A stretch of 44,392 nucleotides of DNA from an uncultured Schlesneria sp. (GTDB lineage Bacteria; Planctomycetota; Planctomycetia; Planctomycetales; Planctomycetaceae). A model generated the notes under the pieces. The model saw only the letters and a program-made list of their open reading frames with translations. It did no database searches and was not told where the DNA came from. The DNA is taken from assembly GCA_903858935.1 (NCBI GenBank), contig CAIOKO010000163.1, positions 1 to 44,392 of the forward strand, in the 5' to 3' direction. Shown here piece by piece: positions 17,567-26,698 of the stretch; position 1 is the stretch's first letter; every line of letters starts with the position of its first letter. Both the position numbers and the translations under genes were made by a program.

Positions 17567-18379
17567 ATGCCCATCCGCTTTCGCTGTACGAATTGCCGAG
17601 GCCTGATGGCCATCTCGAGCCGTCAAGCGGGCGCCGTCGTTGATTGCCCGACGTGCGGAGCGAAAACGCTTGTTCCGCTGGAAGACTCATTTTCGCTGGA
17701 GATCGTTCCACCGCCCCGGACTCAGAACGAATTCGATCCGTCCGACCTGGATGTTTCAGAACAAAGTGTGAGCTCCGAGCCTCACCTGGAAGAGCCCTTT
17801 TCTTCAGAAAAAGCTCTTCAGAATGAAATTGCTCCCCTGGAATCACGATCTGAATCGGGAGCGGAAGAACGCGATGTTGAATCCGTTGAAGAACCGTTCG
17901 TTCCGGGCGATACCAGTGATGACGATGATGGTGGTGACGCCCCGTTAACGATACGAAGACATAATCACCTTGATGATGAAATGGATCTGACGCCGATGGT
18001 CGATGTGACCTTTCAATTGCTGATCTTTTTTATGGTTTCAGCATCGTTCAGCCTGCAGAAAAGTATTGAGGTGCCGACTCCCGATCCTGATCAGAAGGGG
18101 GCCAGCCAGCAGGTTCAGACAATCGACGACCTGCATGGCACCTCGATTATCGTGAAAATTGATGCCAGTAATACAATCTGGATCGATGACGAACCTCTCG
18201 GGGATGTGGGTCGATTGGCAGACACGTTGCGAGACAAGATGCGACGTGAACAGAAAACCGAATTGCTGGTCACTGCCGATAACCAATCTCTCCACCGGAC
18301 GATCATCGCGGTCATTGATGCGGCGAATGAGGTCGGGATGCAGAAGATCCGTATGACTTCGAAGAAGAAGATGGACTGA
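17567..18379 (+). CDS. Second ExbD/TolR protein with N-terminal zinc ribbon
   Basis: A 270-residue protein, about twice the usual ExbD length. Residues 1-35 are a zinc ribbon with C7, C10, C27 and C30. Residues 40-130 are an acidic, Ser/Glu/Asp-rich linker. From about 137 the ExbD core begins with EMDLTPMVDVTFQLLIFFMV, keeping the conserved Asp, and is followed by a periplasmic TolR-like domain ending in VGMQKIRMTSKKKMD. The fusion places the ribbon and acidic linker on the cytoplasmic side of the motor, where they could bind a regulator or a nucleic acid; that is inference. It lies 116 bases after the first exbD and one base before the FHA/propeller gene, so co-translation with the latter is likely. 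Confidence 0.88.
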   Translation: MPIRFRCTNCRGLMAISSRQAGAVVDCPTCGAKTLVPLEDSFSLEIVPPPRTQNEFDPSDLDVSEQSVSSEPHLEEPFSSEKALQNEIAPLESRSESGAEERDVESVEEPFVPGDTSDDDDGGDAPLTIRRHNHLDDEMDLTPMVDVTFQLLIFFMVSASFSLQKSIEVPTPDPDQKGASQQVQTIDDLHGTSIIVKIDASNTIWIDDEPLGDVGRLADTLRDKMRREQKTELLVTADNQSLHRTIIAVIDAANEVGMQKIRMTSKKKMD

Positions 18380-18380
18380 A

Positions 18381-21300
18381 ATGACAAAAGCTTCCCTCAC
18401 ACTTCGACGGTTGGACGGATCAACGGAACAGCGAGAATTATCTCGATCTCAGCCGCTGACAATCGGTCGGCAGTCATTTAACGATATCTGCATTTCCGAA
18501 CCCGATGTGGCTCCAATGCACTGTCGTGTCAGTTGGAATAAAACGGGGTTCGAAGTTACCGCTGCCACATCCGCTGGAGTTGAAGTCAATTCCGGTTCCG
18601 TAGCTCATATGATGCTGAATTCGGGTGACATGATTCGAGTCGGCAGCGTCGATTTGATCTTCGAAGAAGTGCAGCCAGGTGCGAGGGATACGTCTTATGA
18701 ATCACAGGGTTCTCGCAAGTCGGGGGGCAGAACGGAACCTGTTGAAAAACACATCGACAAATCTGCGAAAGATCTCCCGTTGTATGAGGGAAAGATCCAG
18801 ACTGAGTCGCAGGCCGAGTTAGAAGCATTGCAGGCAGCGGAGGAAGACTTCTTTGCCGATGCCGCGCCGCTTCCTGGAAAATCGCCGAAGCAAAAGCCAG
18901 CCGATGCTGGTCTGATCGGACGACCTGTCCGACCAGGCGAACAAGAGATTTTGAAATCTCCGCTCGTTCTCGGGCTCGCAGGTGGTGGACTGGTTCTTTT
19001 GCTGGTCACGGGAATTTTCTGGTTTTTGATTTCACGTGAGACATCGAACAGGCTGTATGACCGTGCGGTTGCAGAAATGAATGACGGCCAGTTCACGCAA
19101 TCGATTACGACGTTCGAACGTTTCATTGCCCAGTATCCCAACCATGGGTTGCGTCGGCAGGCGGATCGCGGATTAGCGAAGGCTCATGTCCAGAAAGAGA
19201 TTTCGGGTGCCTCTCCCACGTGGAAGCGCGGATTGGAAAGGCTGAACGAGCTGATTAAAGCCCATCGAAACGAGTCTGATTTTTCGGCGTTACACTCAAC
19301 CCTTTTTCAATACGCCGAACAGATTTCGATGGGGGCTGCAAAGTCAGCAGAAGCGAATCGCGATGCAGATCTGCTTATTGTTTCGAAGGATGCTCAAGAT
19401 TTGCTGGAACGATATTCGGACCCTTCGGCACCTCCGGCCGGGACGATCGGACGGATTAATGAGCAACGACGAAAAGCGACGAATGCCATCGAAAAGCAGA
19501 AAACATTCGACCTCGCCATGAAGACAGTCGACTCGGCTATTGCTGACAAGAAGCCGATGGCGGCATTGTCAGAACGTGAACGGCTGGTGAAAAGTTTTCC
19601 TGAATTCATCACGTCCAAACGAGTCAAAGAGGCGTTGCAGAAATCGCTTGATCTGGAGCGATCAGTGGTGGCGACCGACGAGAGCGAACATCCGGCAGAA
19701 GTGAATGACGAGGCGCCGCGGACGAACGAACCGATTCTCGGCATTATGTATTCGCGGTCGCGAACCGAGGATAACTCGCAAGGGCAGGTGGTATTTGTGA
19801 CGGCGAAAGATTCGTGTTATGCCGTTGATCCGGCCACGGGTGAGCTCGTCTGGAAACGAGTGATTGGCGCTCGTTCCCCCTTTTTTCCGATCAAAATAAC
19901 TGGCTCGCAATCTTCCGTACTGATGTTTGACACACGCGACAATTCCCTATTGGCATGTCAATTATCCAAGGGAAAATTGATCTGGCGGCAGCGGCTGAAT
20001 GCGCGTGCCATTGGAAAGCCGTTGATACACGAAGGACAAATCTATCTTCCACTCGAAGGAAACTCGTTAGTCCGAATCGATTTGGACACCGGACGACAGT
20101 CTGCCATCGTGAAGTTTTCTCAGAATCTCGCGACAAGTCCGGTCCTTTCCCGAGACGGAAACTACCTGCTGGTCCCTGGCGAGATGGCAATGATTTACGC
20201 ACTCACGTTACGAACGACTGCAACAATCCCAGCATTATCTGCGGTGGCGACCACATTTACTGACCACGCGGCAGGATCGATTTCTGCTTCCCCCTTAGTC
20301 ATGGGGGACCTTCTTCTACTTTGTGAAAACGACCTCGCGGACAGTGCCCGGCTGCGCTTATGGAATGCGAAAAAACCGGCAGAATCGCTGATTGAATTGC
20401 CGTCGACACGAATCGTTGGAATCGGACAGGTTCACGACACACCTGTCCTTCGCGGGAATCAACTGGTCGTTCCTTCGTCGGGCGAACAGTTTGCCGCCTT
20501 TGTCGTCACCGACGAGCCTGGACATGAAGGGATCGCTCCCAATGGCCAGTACAAGGCAAACCAGTCCACGAAAGCAAACACGATTGCAGGACCGTTATTT
20601 GTGGCTGTCGGGCCTGATAATCAATTCTGGTCCGCGGGTTCCGCCTTTCGAAGGTTCGAGATCAACAGTAACACCATTCGAATGGACTCGGTTTCAACGG
20701 CGCCCGGCATCGCTTCGCAGCCGCTACAGCTTGTAGGAGAACAATTCTGCGTCGGTCGAAAGGCGATCTACAGCGACGCTGTGACATTTTCCGCGATCGA
20801 ACGGGAAAAGTTGACGAGTCCCTGGCGCATTATTGTCGGTGATGCTCCCTTAGAGATGGTTTCATCTCGTGACGGAGGTGTCATCTGGATTGGCGAAAGT
20901 GGTACTGTCTACTCGCTGGGAAAGAATCGTCTGATACAAAGCGGCTTTGAATTGAAAGCGGGAACCGATCTGGAACTTCCGCAGAACGTGACAAATCGAA
21001 TTCGTGCAAGTGCGCTGCCCGATCAACGACTCGTCGTAGTCGCAGCTGGTGAGACCATCATTGCTTACCTGATCAACCAGGTGGGTCAACTGACAGACAA
21101 ATTCAAATTGAACGAAATCCCCGAAACAGATCCTTTGATGTTGGACGAAGGCCTGGTATTCCCATTGCCATCGCGACTGAAAATGGTTCCACTCGCGGCG
21201 GTAAAGAAGTCGGTCCAGGATTTAATGCTTCCCGTTGGAGAAAAGCAGGAACATCGCTGGGCACATCTGATTCGTATCGACGGAAAGGAATTGATTGCCT

Positions 21301-21833
21301 GTGATGGAGGCGGCCGGCTGTCGCGCATCCAGTATCGTGCAGGAGATGTCCCGCATCTTGCGGAGGTTGCCGACCTGCAACTCGGCCAACCAGTGGATGT
21401 CAAACCGATTTTGCAGGGCGAGTTTCTCTTCGTTGCTGATGCAAGTGGTGTGATCCGTCAATTGAATATTCGTTCTTTTGATACAGACGGCCAGACGAGT
21501 TTAACTGCGCCGATCAAAAACATCTGGCCGGTGGGTGCGAATCTGCTTGTCCAGGCGGGAGATGGAAAGTTACATTGTCTCGCTGAAGGCAAAACGTTGA
21601 TGGAACAATGGTCGTTCGACTTGTTGAAACTCGATCCCGTTGGCCCTGTCGTACTCAAAGACGATCAAGTCTGGCTAGCCTGCCAAAATGGAACGGTCAT
21701 AGTCTTGAATCGTGAGTCCGGCGTTGAAGTGCGTCGCATTGCCGTGCCACAGTCGTTATCAATCGGACTGCGGCAGATTCAAGAGACGCTGTTTGCCGTG
21801 GCATCCGATGGAACGCTTTATCGACTTGAGTAA
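18381..21833 (+). CDS. Transmembrane FHA - TPR - PQQ-like beta-propeller protein
   Basis: A 1150-residue protein. Residues 5-95 are an FHA domain (LTIGRQSFNDICISEPDVAP, MHCRVSW, VNSGS), which binds phosphothreonine peptides. An acidic linker follows to about 190, then one transmembrane helix at 193-218 (PLVLGLAGGGLVLLLVTGIF). Residues 224-265 resemble a tetratricopeptide repeat (RLYDRAVAEMNDGQFTQSIT), with helical sequence to about 430. From about 450 to the end there are repeated PQQ-like beta-propeller blades (VFVTAKDSCYAVDPATGELV, QIYLPLEGNSLVRIDLDTGR, VWLACQNGTVIVLNRESGVE). The FHA domain would be cytoplasmic and the propeller periplasmic. It starts one base after the zinc-ribbon ExbD stop and is probably part of the same machine, linking kinase signalling inside to a scaffold outside. 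Confidence 0.88.
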   Translation: MTKASLTLRRLDGSTEQRELSRSQPLTIGRQSFNDICISEPDVAPMHCRVSWNKTGFEVTAATSAGVEVNSGSVAHMMLNSGDMIRVGSVDLIFEEVQPGARDTSYESQGSRKSGGRTEPVEKHIDKSAKDLPLYEGKIQTESQAELEALQAAEEDFFADAAPLPGKSPKQKPADAGLIGRPVRPGEQEILKSPLVLGLAGGGLVLLLVTGIFWFLISRETSNRLYDRAVAEMNDGQFTQSITTFERFIAQYPNHGLRRQADRGLAKAHVQKEISGASPTWKRGLERLNELIKAHRNESDFSALHSTLFQYAEQISMGAAKSAEANRDADLLIVSKDAQDLLERYSDPSAPPAGTIGRINEQRRKATNAIEKQKTFDLAMKTVDSAIADKKPMAALSERERLVKSFPEFITSKRVKEALQKSLDLERSVVATDESEHPAEVNDEAPRTNEPILGIMYSRSRTEDNSQGQVVFVTAKDSCYAVDPATGELVWKRVIGARSPFFPIKITGSQSSVLMFDTRDNSLLACQLSKGKLIWRQRLNARAIGKPLIHEGQIYLPLEGNSLVRIDLDTGRQSAIVKFSQNLATSPVLSRDGNYLLVPGEMAMIYALTLRTTATIPALSAVATTFTDHAAGSISASPLVMGDLLLLCENDLADSARLRLWNAKKPAESLIELPSTRIVGIGQVHDTPVLRGNQLVVPSSGEQFAAFVVTDEPGHEGIAPNGQYKANQSTKANTIAGPLFVAVGPDNQFWSAGSAFRRFEINSNTIRMDSVSTAPGIASQPLQLVGEQFCVGRKAIYSDAVTFSAIEREKLTSPWRIIVGDAPLEMVSSRDGGVIWIGESGTVYSLGKNRLIQSGFELKAGTDLELPQNVTNRIRASALPDQRLVVVAAGETIIAYLINQVGQLTDKFKLNEIPETDPLMLDEGLVFPLPSRLKMVPLAAVKKSVQDLMLPVGEKQEHRWAHLIRIDGKELIACDGGGRLSRIQYRAGDVPHLAEVADLQLGQPVDVKPILQGEFLFVADASGVIRQLNIRSFDTDGQTSLTAPIKNIWPVGANLLVQAGDGKLHCLAEGKTLMEQWSFDLLKLDPVGPVVLKDDQVWLACQNGTVIVLNRESGVEVRRIAVPQSLSIGLRQIQETLFAVASDGTLYRLE

Positions 21834-22057
21834 ACCCGTCGGTAAGAAGCGCGTGTTGTCGAACATGATTTTGGTAAGCTGCGGGGTCTTGAGCTGATTC
21901 CGAGTACTCAGGCGAATCTTTTTTGGTAAGGCCGGGAACTTTCGCAACTTTGAAGCGTCGAAAGTGTGTGTGATTGTTGTGGACAAGATTCGTCGCGCGT
22001 TTCGCGCCTCGTCATCGTGATCCGCATCTGTCTGACCTTCTGTTTCAAGGGGCTGCC

Positions 22058-24460
22058 ATGAAACGTTCGCTCGCTCTCGTGATGGGGCTTTTCGTCGGAC
22101 TGACAAACTCTCTGGCCATAGCCCAAGGGGTGCTAATATTCACCAGCCATCCCGCTCCGTTACCGCGACCGGCGTGGCATTCGCATCCGTTACCGACAGC
22201 GTCTGTGCCTGCTTCTTCCTACAAAATTAAGGAATTGAGCGTTCAGGCGCGTGTGGTCGATCAAGTAGCCCGGGTACAGGTTTCTCAGTCATTCGTGAAC
22301 ACGGGCAACTCTCCGATCGAAGTTCAATTCCTGTTTCCGCTTCCTTATGACGGAGCCATCGACAAGCTGACGTTACTGGTTGATGGAAAAGAGTTTCCCG
22401 GAAAATTGATGCCCGCGAAAGAGGCTCGATCTGTCTACGAGTCGATTGTCCGATCGAACAAAGATCCAGCACTGCTGGAATGGATTGGGACGGGACTGTT
22501 TCAGACGAACGTCTTTCCCGTACCCCCCGGTGCCGAGCGAAAAGTGACGTTAAACTACAATCAGTTGCTTCGAAAAGATCGCGGGTTGACTGATTTTCTC
22601 TTTCCGCTCAGTACCGCAAAATACACATCGCACGCGGTCGAAAAAATTGATATTCGGATTGCGATTGAATCGGGAATCGACATCAAGAACGTTTATTCGC
22701 CGACACACACGGTCGACATCAAGCGACCCGACGCGAATCACGCGGTTGTCACCTATTCACGAGAAAACGAAGTTCCCACGACTGATTTCCGACTGCTTTT
22801 CGACGTCGATAAAGGCCAGGTCGGTGCCAGTGTCATCAGTTACCGGCCCTCGGCGAACGAAGACGGATTCTTTCTTTTGCTGGCGAGTCCACAGGTGAAA
22901 TCTGCGGATGTCGAACGTCCGAAGAAGACCGTCATTTTTGTCGTGGATCGATCGGGAAGTATGAGTGGCAAGAAGTTTGAGCAGGCTCGAGCGGCACTCA
23001 AGTTTGTTCTCAACAATTTGCGAGAAGGGGATCTGTTCAATGTCGTCGCTTATGACGGAAACGTCGAATCGTTTCGGCCGGAGCTTGAAAAGTACAACGA
23101 CGAAACTCGAAAAGCCGCAATCGGTTTTGTCGAAGGAATTTATCCTGGTGGTGGCACGAATATTCATGGATCGCTTACTGCCGCTCTGGGGCAATTGAAA
23201 GACAATAGCCGACCAAACTACATCCTGTTCCTGACGGATGGCCTGCCGACAATTGGTGTGACGAACGAAGGACAAATCTGCCAGGCCGCAAAGGACGCAA
23301 ACAAAGTCCACGCACGCCTCCTTTCGTTCGGGGTTGGGTACGACGTGAATTCGCGACTTCTCGACAGAATTTCGCGAGACGGAAATGGTCTTTCCGAGTA
23401 TGTTCGACCCGATGAAGACATCGAAGCTCATGTCAGTTCCGTCTACAACAACATCAGCTCTCCGGTGCTGACTGATGTCGCGATGAATTTCGAGATGGAC
23501 GGGATCAAAGTCGAGGAGGGTATGCCGGTTAATCGAGTCTACCCCAAGGCGAATTTTGACTTGTTTGAAGGGCAACAGCTGGTTGTTGTTGGTCGGTATA
23601 AGAAGCCCGGTGCAGCAAAAGTTGTCATCAAAGGTCGAGTCGGTGATCAGGAACAGAAATTCGACTTCCCGGCTAACCTGATCGAAAAAAGCGGCGACGA
23701 GAGCTATGCCTTCGTCGAAAAATTATGGGCCTTCCGCCGGATTGGAGAAATCATTGACCAAATTGATCTTGTGGGCAAAAACGACGAGCTTGTTAAAGAG
23801 CTGGTAGAACTGTCGACAAAACATGGAATCCTGACCCCGTATACATCGTTCCTTGCTGACGAAACCATGCGGCCGCTGTTGTCGAATACGGAAGGACTAC
23901 GTCGAGCAAACAACAATCTGTCGATACTTGACCAATCTTCAGGCATGAGCGGCGTTGCTCAGCGTGCGGCAAAGGGGAAATTCCAATACACAGAGAATGT
24001 GGCAGGACCGGTCGCAGGCGCTTTGCCGGGTCAATCAGGTATCGGCGGTGGTCTGCCGACTTCCGGCAGAACGGGAGGAGGGCTTGGAGGGATGATGGGC
24101 GGAGCAAAAAGACTAAACGGCATCTCTGCCGCGAGTCCTCGGCCTGCTGCTGTCAATTCGCTCCACGATATCGAAACGGATTCCAGCTTGCCGATCGATA
24201 ACGTTCGCCAATACGGCAATCAAGCGGTTTACGCACGAAACCAACCAGGAAAGAAAGAGCAAATTCTCGTGACACCAGAGACCGCCGAACTCGATCTGGA
24301 AAAAGATAAAGCCAGGATTGAAACGATCGAGCGCTATGGTGAAGCCTATTTCGCACTCGTCAAAGCCAATTCCGCCACTGAAAATCAGATCCTCAGCCAG
24401 CAGCGCGATGGTGAGCAATTGCTGATCAAGCTTCGTGGTAAGAACTATCTGGTGAAATAA
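22058..24460 (+). CDS. Secreted VIT and von Willebrand factor A domain protein
   Basis: An 800-residue exported protein starting at ATG 22058 behind AAGGGG; an open frame to 21974 exists but the signal peptide (MKRSLALVMGLFVGLTNSLA) begins here. Residues about 45-185 form a VIT domain (VQVSQSFVNTGNSPIEVQFL, FPLPYDGAIDKLTLLVDGKE). A VWA domain runs from about 290 to 470 with an intact MIDAS motif DRSGS (297-301) and FLTDGLPTIG. The C-terminal third contains a Gly/Met-rich stretch (GGGLGGMMGGAKRL). Such proteins resemble inter-alpha-trypsin inhibitor heavy chains and bacterial adhesion or envelope proteins. It follows the propeller gene by about 225 bases on the same strand and could act with it or separately. 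Confidence 0.87.
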   Translation: MKRSLALVMGLFVGLTNSLAIAQGVLIFTSHPAPLPRPAWHSHPLPTASVPASSYKIKELSVQARVVDQVARVQVSQSFVNTGNSPIEVQFLFPLPYDGAIDKLTLLVDGKEFPGKLMPAKEARSVYESIVRSNKDPALLEWIGTGLFQTNVFPVPPGAERKVTLNYNQLLRKDRGLTDFLFPLSTAKYTSHAVEKIDIRIAIESGIDIKNVYSPTHTVDIKRPDANHAVVTYSRENEVPTTDFRLLFDVDKGQVGASVISYRPSANEDGFFLLLASPQVKSADVERPKKTVIFVVDRSGSMSGKKFEQARAALKFVLNNLREGDLFNVVAYDGNVESFRPELEKYNDETRKAAIGFVEGIYPGGGTNIHGSLTAALGQLKDNSRPNYILFLTDGLPTIGVTNEGQICQAAKDANKVHARLLSFGVGYDVNSRLLDRISRDGNGLSEYVRPDEDIEAHVSSVYNNISSPVLTDVAMNFEMDGIKVEEGMPVNRVYPKANFDLFEGQQLVVVGRYKKPGAAKVVIKGRVGDQEQKFDFPANLIEKSGDESYAFVEKLWAFRRIGEIIDQIDLVGKNDELVKELVELSTKHGILTPYTSFLADETMRPLLSNTEGLRRANNNLSILDQSSGMSGVAQRAAKGKFQYTENVAGPVAGALPGQSGIGGGLPTSGRTGGGLGGMMGGAKRLNGISAASPRPAAVNSLHDIETDSSLPIDNVRQYGNQAVYARNQPGKKEQILVTPETAELDLEKDKARIETIERYGEAYFALVKANSATENQILSQQRDGEQLLIKLRGKNYLVK

Positions 24461-24487
24461 CTCTTTTGTTGCAACATCATAAGATCA

Positions 24488-24528
24488 CTGCTTGGTCGAA
24501 GACGCCAAGCAGCGGCGCAGGATTTTTT
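24488..24528 (+). terminator. Probable terminator after the VIT/VWA gene
   Basis: The stem CTGCTTGG ... CCAAGCAG with a nine-base loop is followed after some ten bases by GATTTTTTC. It lies 28 bases after the stop of the VIT/VWA gene, between convergent genes. Confidence 0.5.
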
Positions 24529-24551
24529 CAAGTTACTGTTTGCCCAATGAA

Positions 24552-24590
24552 AACTCGTTAATGGCTTTTGAGACTCAGCGTTAACGAGTT
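24552..24590 (-). terminator. Probable terminator of the isomerase/membrane-protein operon
   Basis: Perfect 10-base arms AACTCGTTAA and TTAACGAGTT (24552-24561 and 24581-24590) flank a 19-base loop. On the minus strand the stem is followed by TTTTC. The first arm overlaps the last codons of the minus-strand membrane-protein gene. Confidence 0.5.
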
Positions 24591-25141
24591 CTATTTCTAC
24601 GATACCAAAGTCGAATAATTCGCAGCGCCTGTTTCACTCGGTTCAGGTATTGTCTGCAGGTGGCTTTGATCGCAATCAGTCTGGCTCGAATGAGCTGATA
24701 CAGCGGCAATTCATGAAGTGCTGCGTGGACTCGATCACTGATCGCAATTAGCCAGTCATGAAGCCGACGGAACCAGGCAATGGACATCAATTGCGGTTTG
24801 CAGATGACGAACATCCGTGCTTCGACTGCTGTCCCAAGCACTTTCGCCGCGATGATCACTGCCAGGCTTGCGAACCAATGTCCCTGAGACATCCAGTAAA
24901 CGGCAAGAAGCTTGAACGGAAGCAGAATCGTGAGTGGCAACAAAAAAACGATGATCGTTGCGTAGGGAGGCAGCCGCCGAATCAATGCCTCGATCCGCTG
25001 TACCCATGTGAGCAACGCGATTTTCGCAGTCAGCCACTTAAGGCCGTCCCACAACGTCTCCTCGATCCAGATTACGAGGGACGCAATCAGGATCAAAGGA
25101 GCTGTCAGCCAGCGTTTCCACCGCCGCGATTTTTGCGTCAC
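24581..25141 (-). CDS. Conserved hypothetical integral membrane protein
   Basis: A 186-residue basic protein with two or three predicted membrane segments: WLTAPLILIASLVIWIEETL, ATIIVFLLPLTILLPFKLLA and FASLAVIIAAKVLGTAVEAR. The C-terminal quarter is Arg-rich and helical (IRARLIAIKATCRQYLNRVK). I recognise no named family or catalytic motif. The start ATG overlaps the stop of the isomerase gene by four bases (ATGA), so the two are probably co-translated, but no functional link is obvious. Confidence 0.75.
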   Translation of the reverse strand: MTQKSRRWKRWLTAPLILIASLVIWIEETLWDGLKWLTAKIALLTWVQRIEALIRRLPPYATIIVFLLPLTILLPFKLLAVYWMSQGHWFASLAVIIAAKVLGTAVEARMFVICKPQLMSIAWFRRLHDWLIAISDRVHAALHELPLYQLIRARLIAIKATCRQYLNRVKQALRIIRLWYRRNRTR

Positions 25142-25986
25142 AGGATCTCGGTTCGCAGCTTCGTTAATAACGCTGCGGCCGTTCCAATATCTCGCCGCTG
25201 ACGCTCACGATCGTGTGCAATTTCACGCTCGATCGTCAGAGGTCCAGTATAGCCGACCGCTTTGAGAGTCCTCAAATAGGTTTCCATCCCAACGTCACCT
25301 TCGCCCAGAGCGACTTCCGATCCCCATTCTTTACCGCGAACGGGTTCAACAGCCCACTTTGCGTCTTTACAGTGAACGCTACGAACGAGATGGCCCACTT
25401 TCTTTAAAGCTTCGATGGGATTGCCAGTCCCATACAGAATCATGTTGGCGGGATCGAAGTTGATGAACAGGTTCGGCCGATCGACGTCGTGAATGAATTC
25501 CAGTAGATGCTCGGCAGTTTCCTGGCCTGTTTCCAGGTGCATCTTCTGGCCATTTTTGGCAATGTGGTCGAGCAAGTCGCGAGTTGTTTCGATCAACCCT
25601 CGATAGCTGGAGCCAGCTCGATCACTGGGGACGAATCCGATGTGCATCCCAACGGTGTCGCATCCGAGCAGTTTCGTGAAGTCCGAAATCTGTTTCATTT
25701 CTTCAGCTCGCGCCGCTCGCGTTGCTTCGGGAACCAGCCCGACAGTGCGAGCTGTGGTTTCGATGTCAGCGTAGCTTTCACCATCGAACCCACCGAATAC
25801 GCAGGTGACTGTGATGCCGGCAGCGTGACACTGGGCGAGAAATTTTTCAGCCGCGGCTTTCGTTCTCGTTCCTGCATGAGGCGAATGCACTTGAACCGTC
25901 GGAATCCCTAATTCTTTGGCAACATCCAGGTGAACGCCTAATCCGGCATCAACGCTCGCGAAGACTCCAATGGGCCATGTTGACAT
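25138..25986 (-). CDS. Sugar phosphate isomerase/epimerase (xylose isomerase-like TIM barrel)
   Basis: A 282-residue cytoplasmic protein of the AP endonuclease 2/xylose isomerase-like superfamily. The expected metal ligands are visible in order: Glu152 in HLETGQE, Asp178 in NFDPANM, His205 in SVHCKDA, and a Glu in TIEREI (253/255). Members interconvert ketoses, epimerise sugars or inositols, or act in related sugar breakdown; the substrate cannot be told from sequence. It is followed with a four-base overlap by a membrane-protein gene, and is divergent from the FKBP genes across about 170 bases. Confidence 0.88.
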   Translation of the reverse strand: MSTWPIGVFASVDAGLGVHLDVAKELGIPTVQVHSPHAGTRTKAAAEKFLAQCHAAGITVTCVFGGFDGESYADIETTARTVGLVPEATRAARAEEMKQISDFTKLLGCDTVGMHIGFVPSDRAGSSYRGLIETTRDLLDHIAKNGQKMHLETGQETAEHLLEFIHDVDRPNLFINFDPANMILYGTGNPIEALKKVGHLVRSVHCKDAKWAVEPVRGKEWGSEVALGEGDVGMETYLRTLKAVGYTGPLTIEREIAHDRERQRRDIGTAAALLTKLRTEIL

Positions 25987-26158
25987 GATCTTGTCCCTTG
26001 AGGGTGGAAAATCGGTGAACCGTCGCCGATGATACGCCCCGACTGTTGGAACGGCTAGTGAATTGCCAATCTTCTCTATCAGGGTGCTAGTTCACGACTG
26101 TCGTCGGTCACACAGTGCACTTTGGCAGGCCGAAATTCTTTTTCGAATCGATTTCCAT

Positions 26159-26656
26159 ATGAACCGCTTTTTCCTGTTCGCAGTTCTGATCGGACTGATC
26201 GGCTGTGATGGATCAACACCGAAACCGGCTGATGCTCCAAAAGCTCCGCCACAAGAATTGATCGATAAGGATCGTATCAAAGTCGTGCCCGGCCCGTCCG
26301 ACCCTGATGCCTCTCAGGAATTCAGCACGACAGAAAGTGGATTGAAGTATCGTATTCTTCGTCGATCGGAGGGGAAAAAGCCAACTGCAGAAGACAGCGT
26401 ACGTGTTCACTATCGTGGAACGTTCGACGACGGAAAGTTCTTTGACACGACCTACGGAAAAACCGGTTCAGCGGTTGAATTTCCATTGAGTAAAGTTGTG
26501 AAAGGCTGGTCTGAAGGACTGCAGTTAATCGGAGAAGGGGGCATGATCGAACTCGAAGTTCCCCCGGAGCTTGGTTACGGCAAGGATGGGTATTCCCCGG
26601 CGATTCCGCCAAACGCAACGCTCCACTTCCTGGTCGAATTGTTAAACGTGAAGTAG
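26159..26656 (+). CDS. FKBP-type peptidyl-prolyl isomerase lipoprotein
   Basis: A 165-residue exported lipoprotein. The N-terminus MNRFFLFAVLIGLIGC is a lipoprotein signal with the cysteine at residue 16. A Pro/Ala-rich spacer leads to one FKBP domain: VHYRGTFDDGKFFDTTYGKT, GWSEGLQLIGEGGMIELEVP, ELGYGKDG and IPPNATLHFLVELLNVK. It accelerates cis-trans isomerisation at proline during folding of envelope proteins. The frame is open upstream to 26063, but ATG 26159 fits the signal peptide. The next gene, 42 bases on, encodes two more FKBP domains of the same kind. Confidence 0.92.
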   Translation: MNRFFLFAVLIGLIGCDGSTPKPADAPKAPPQELIDKDRIKVVPGPSDPDASQEFSTTESGLKYRILRRSEGKKPTAEDSVRVHYRGTFDDGKFFDTTYGKTGSAVEFPLSKVVKGWSEGLQLIGEGGMIELEVPPELGYGKDGYSPAIPPNATLHFLVELLNVK

Positions 26657-26698
26657 TCTGGTTTGTCGCAAAATTACCGTCTTTATTGTGAGGTCTCG

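Noticed and set aside
22757-23575. 272-codon minus-strand ORF
   Set aside because: Antisense to the VIT/VWA gene, whose domains and motifs are unambiguous.
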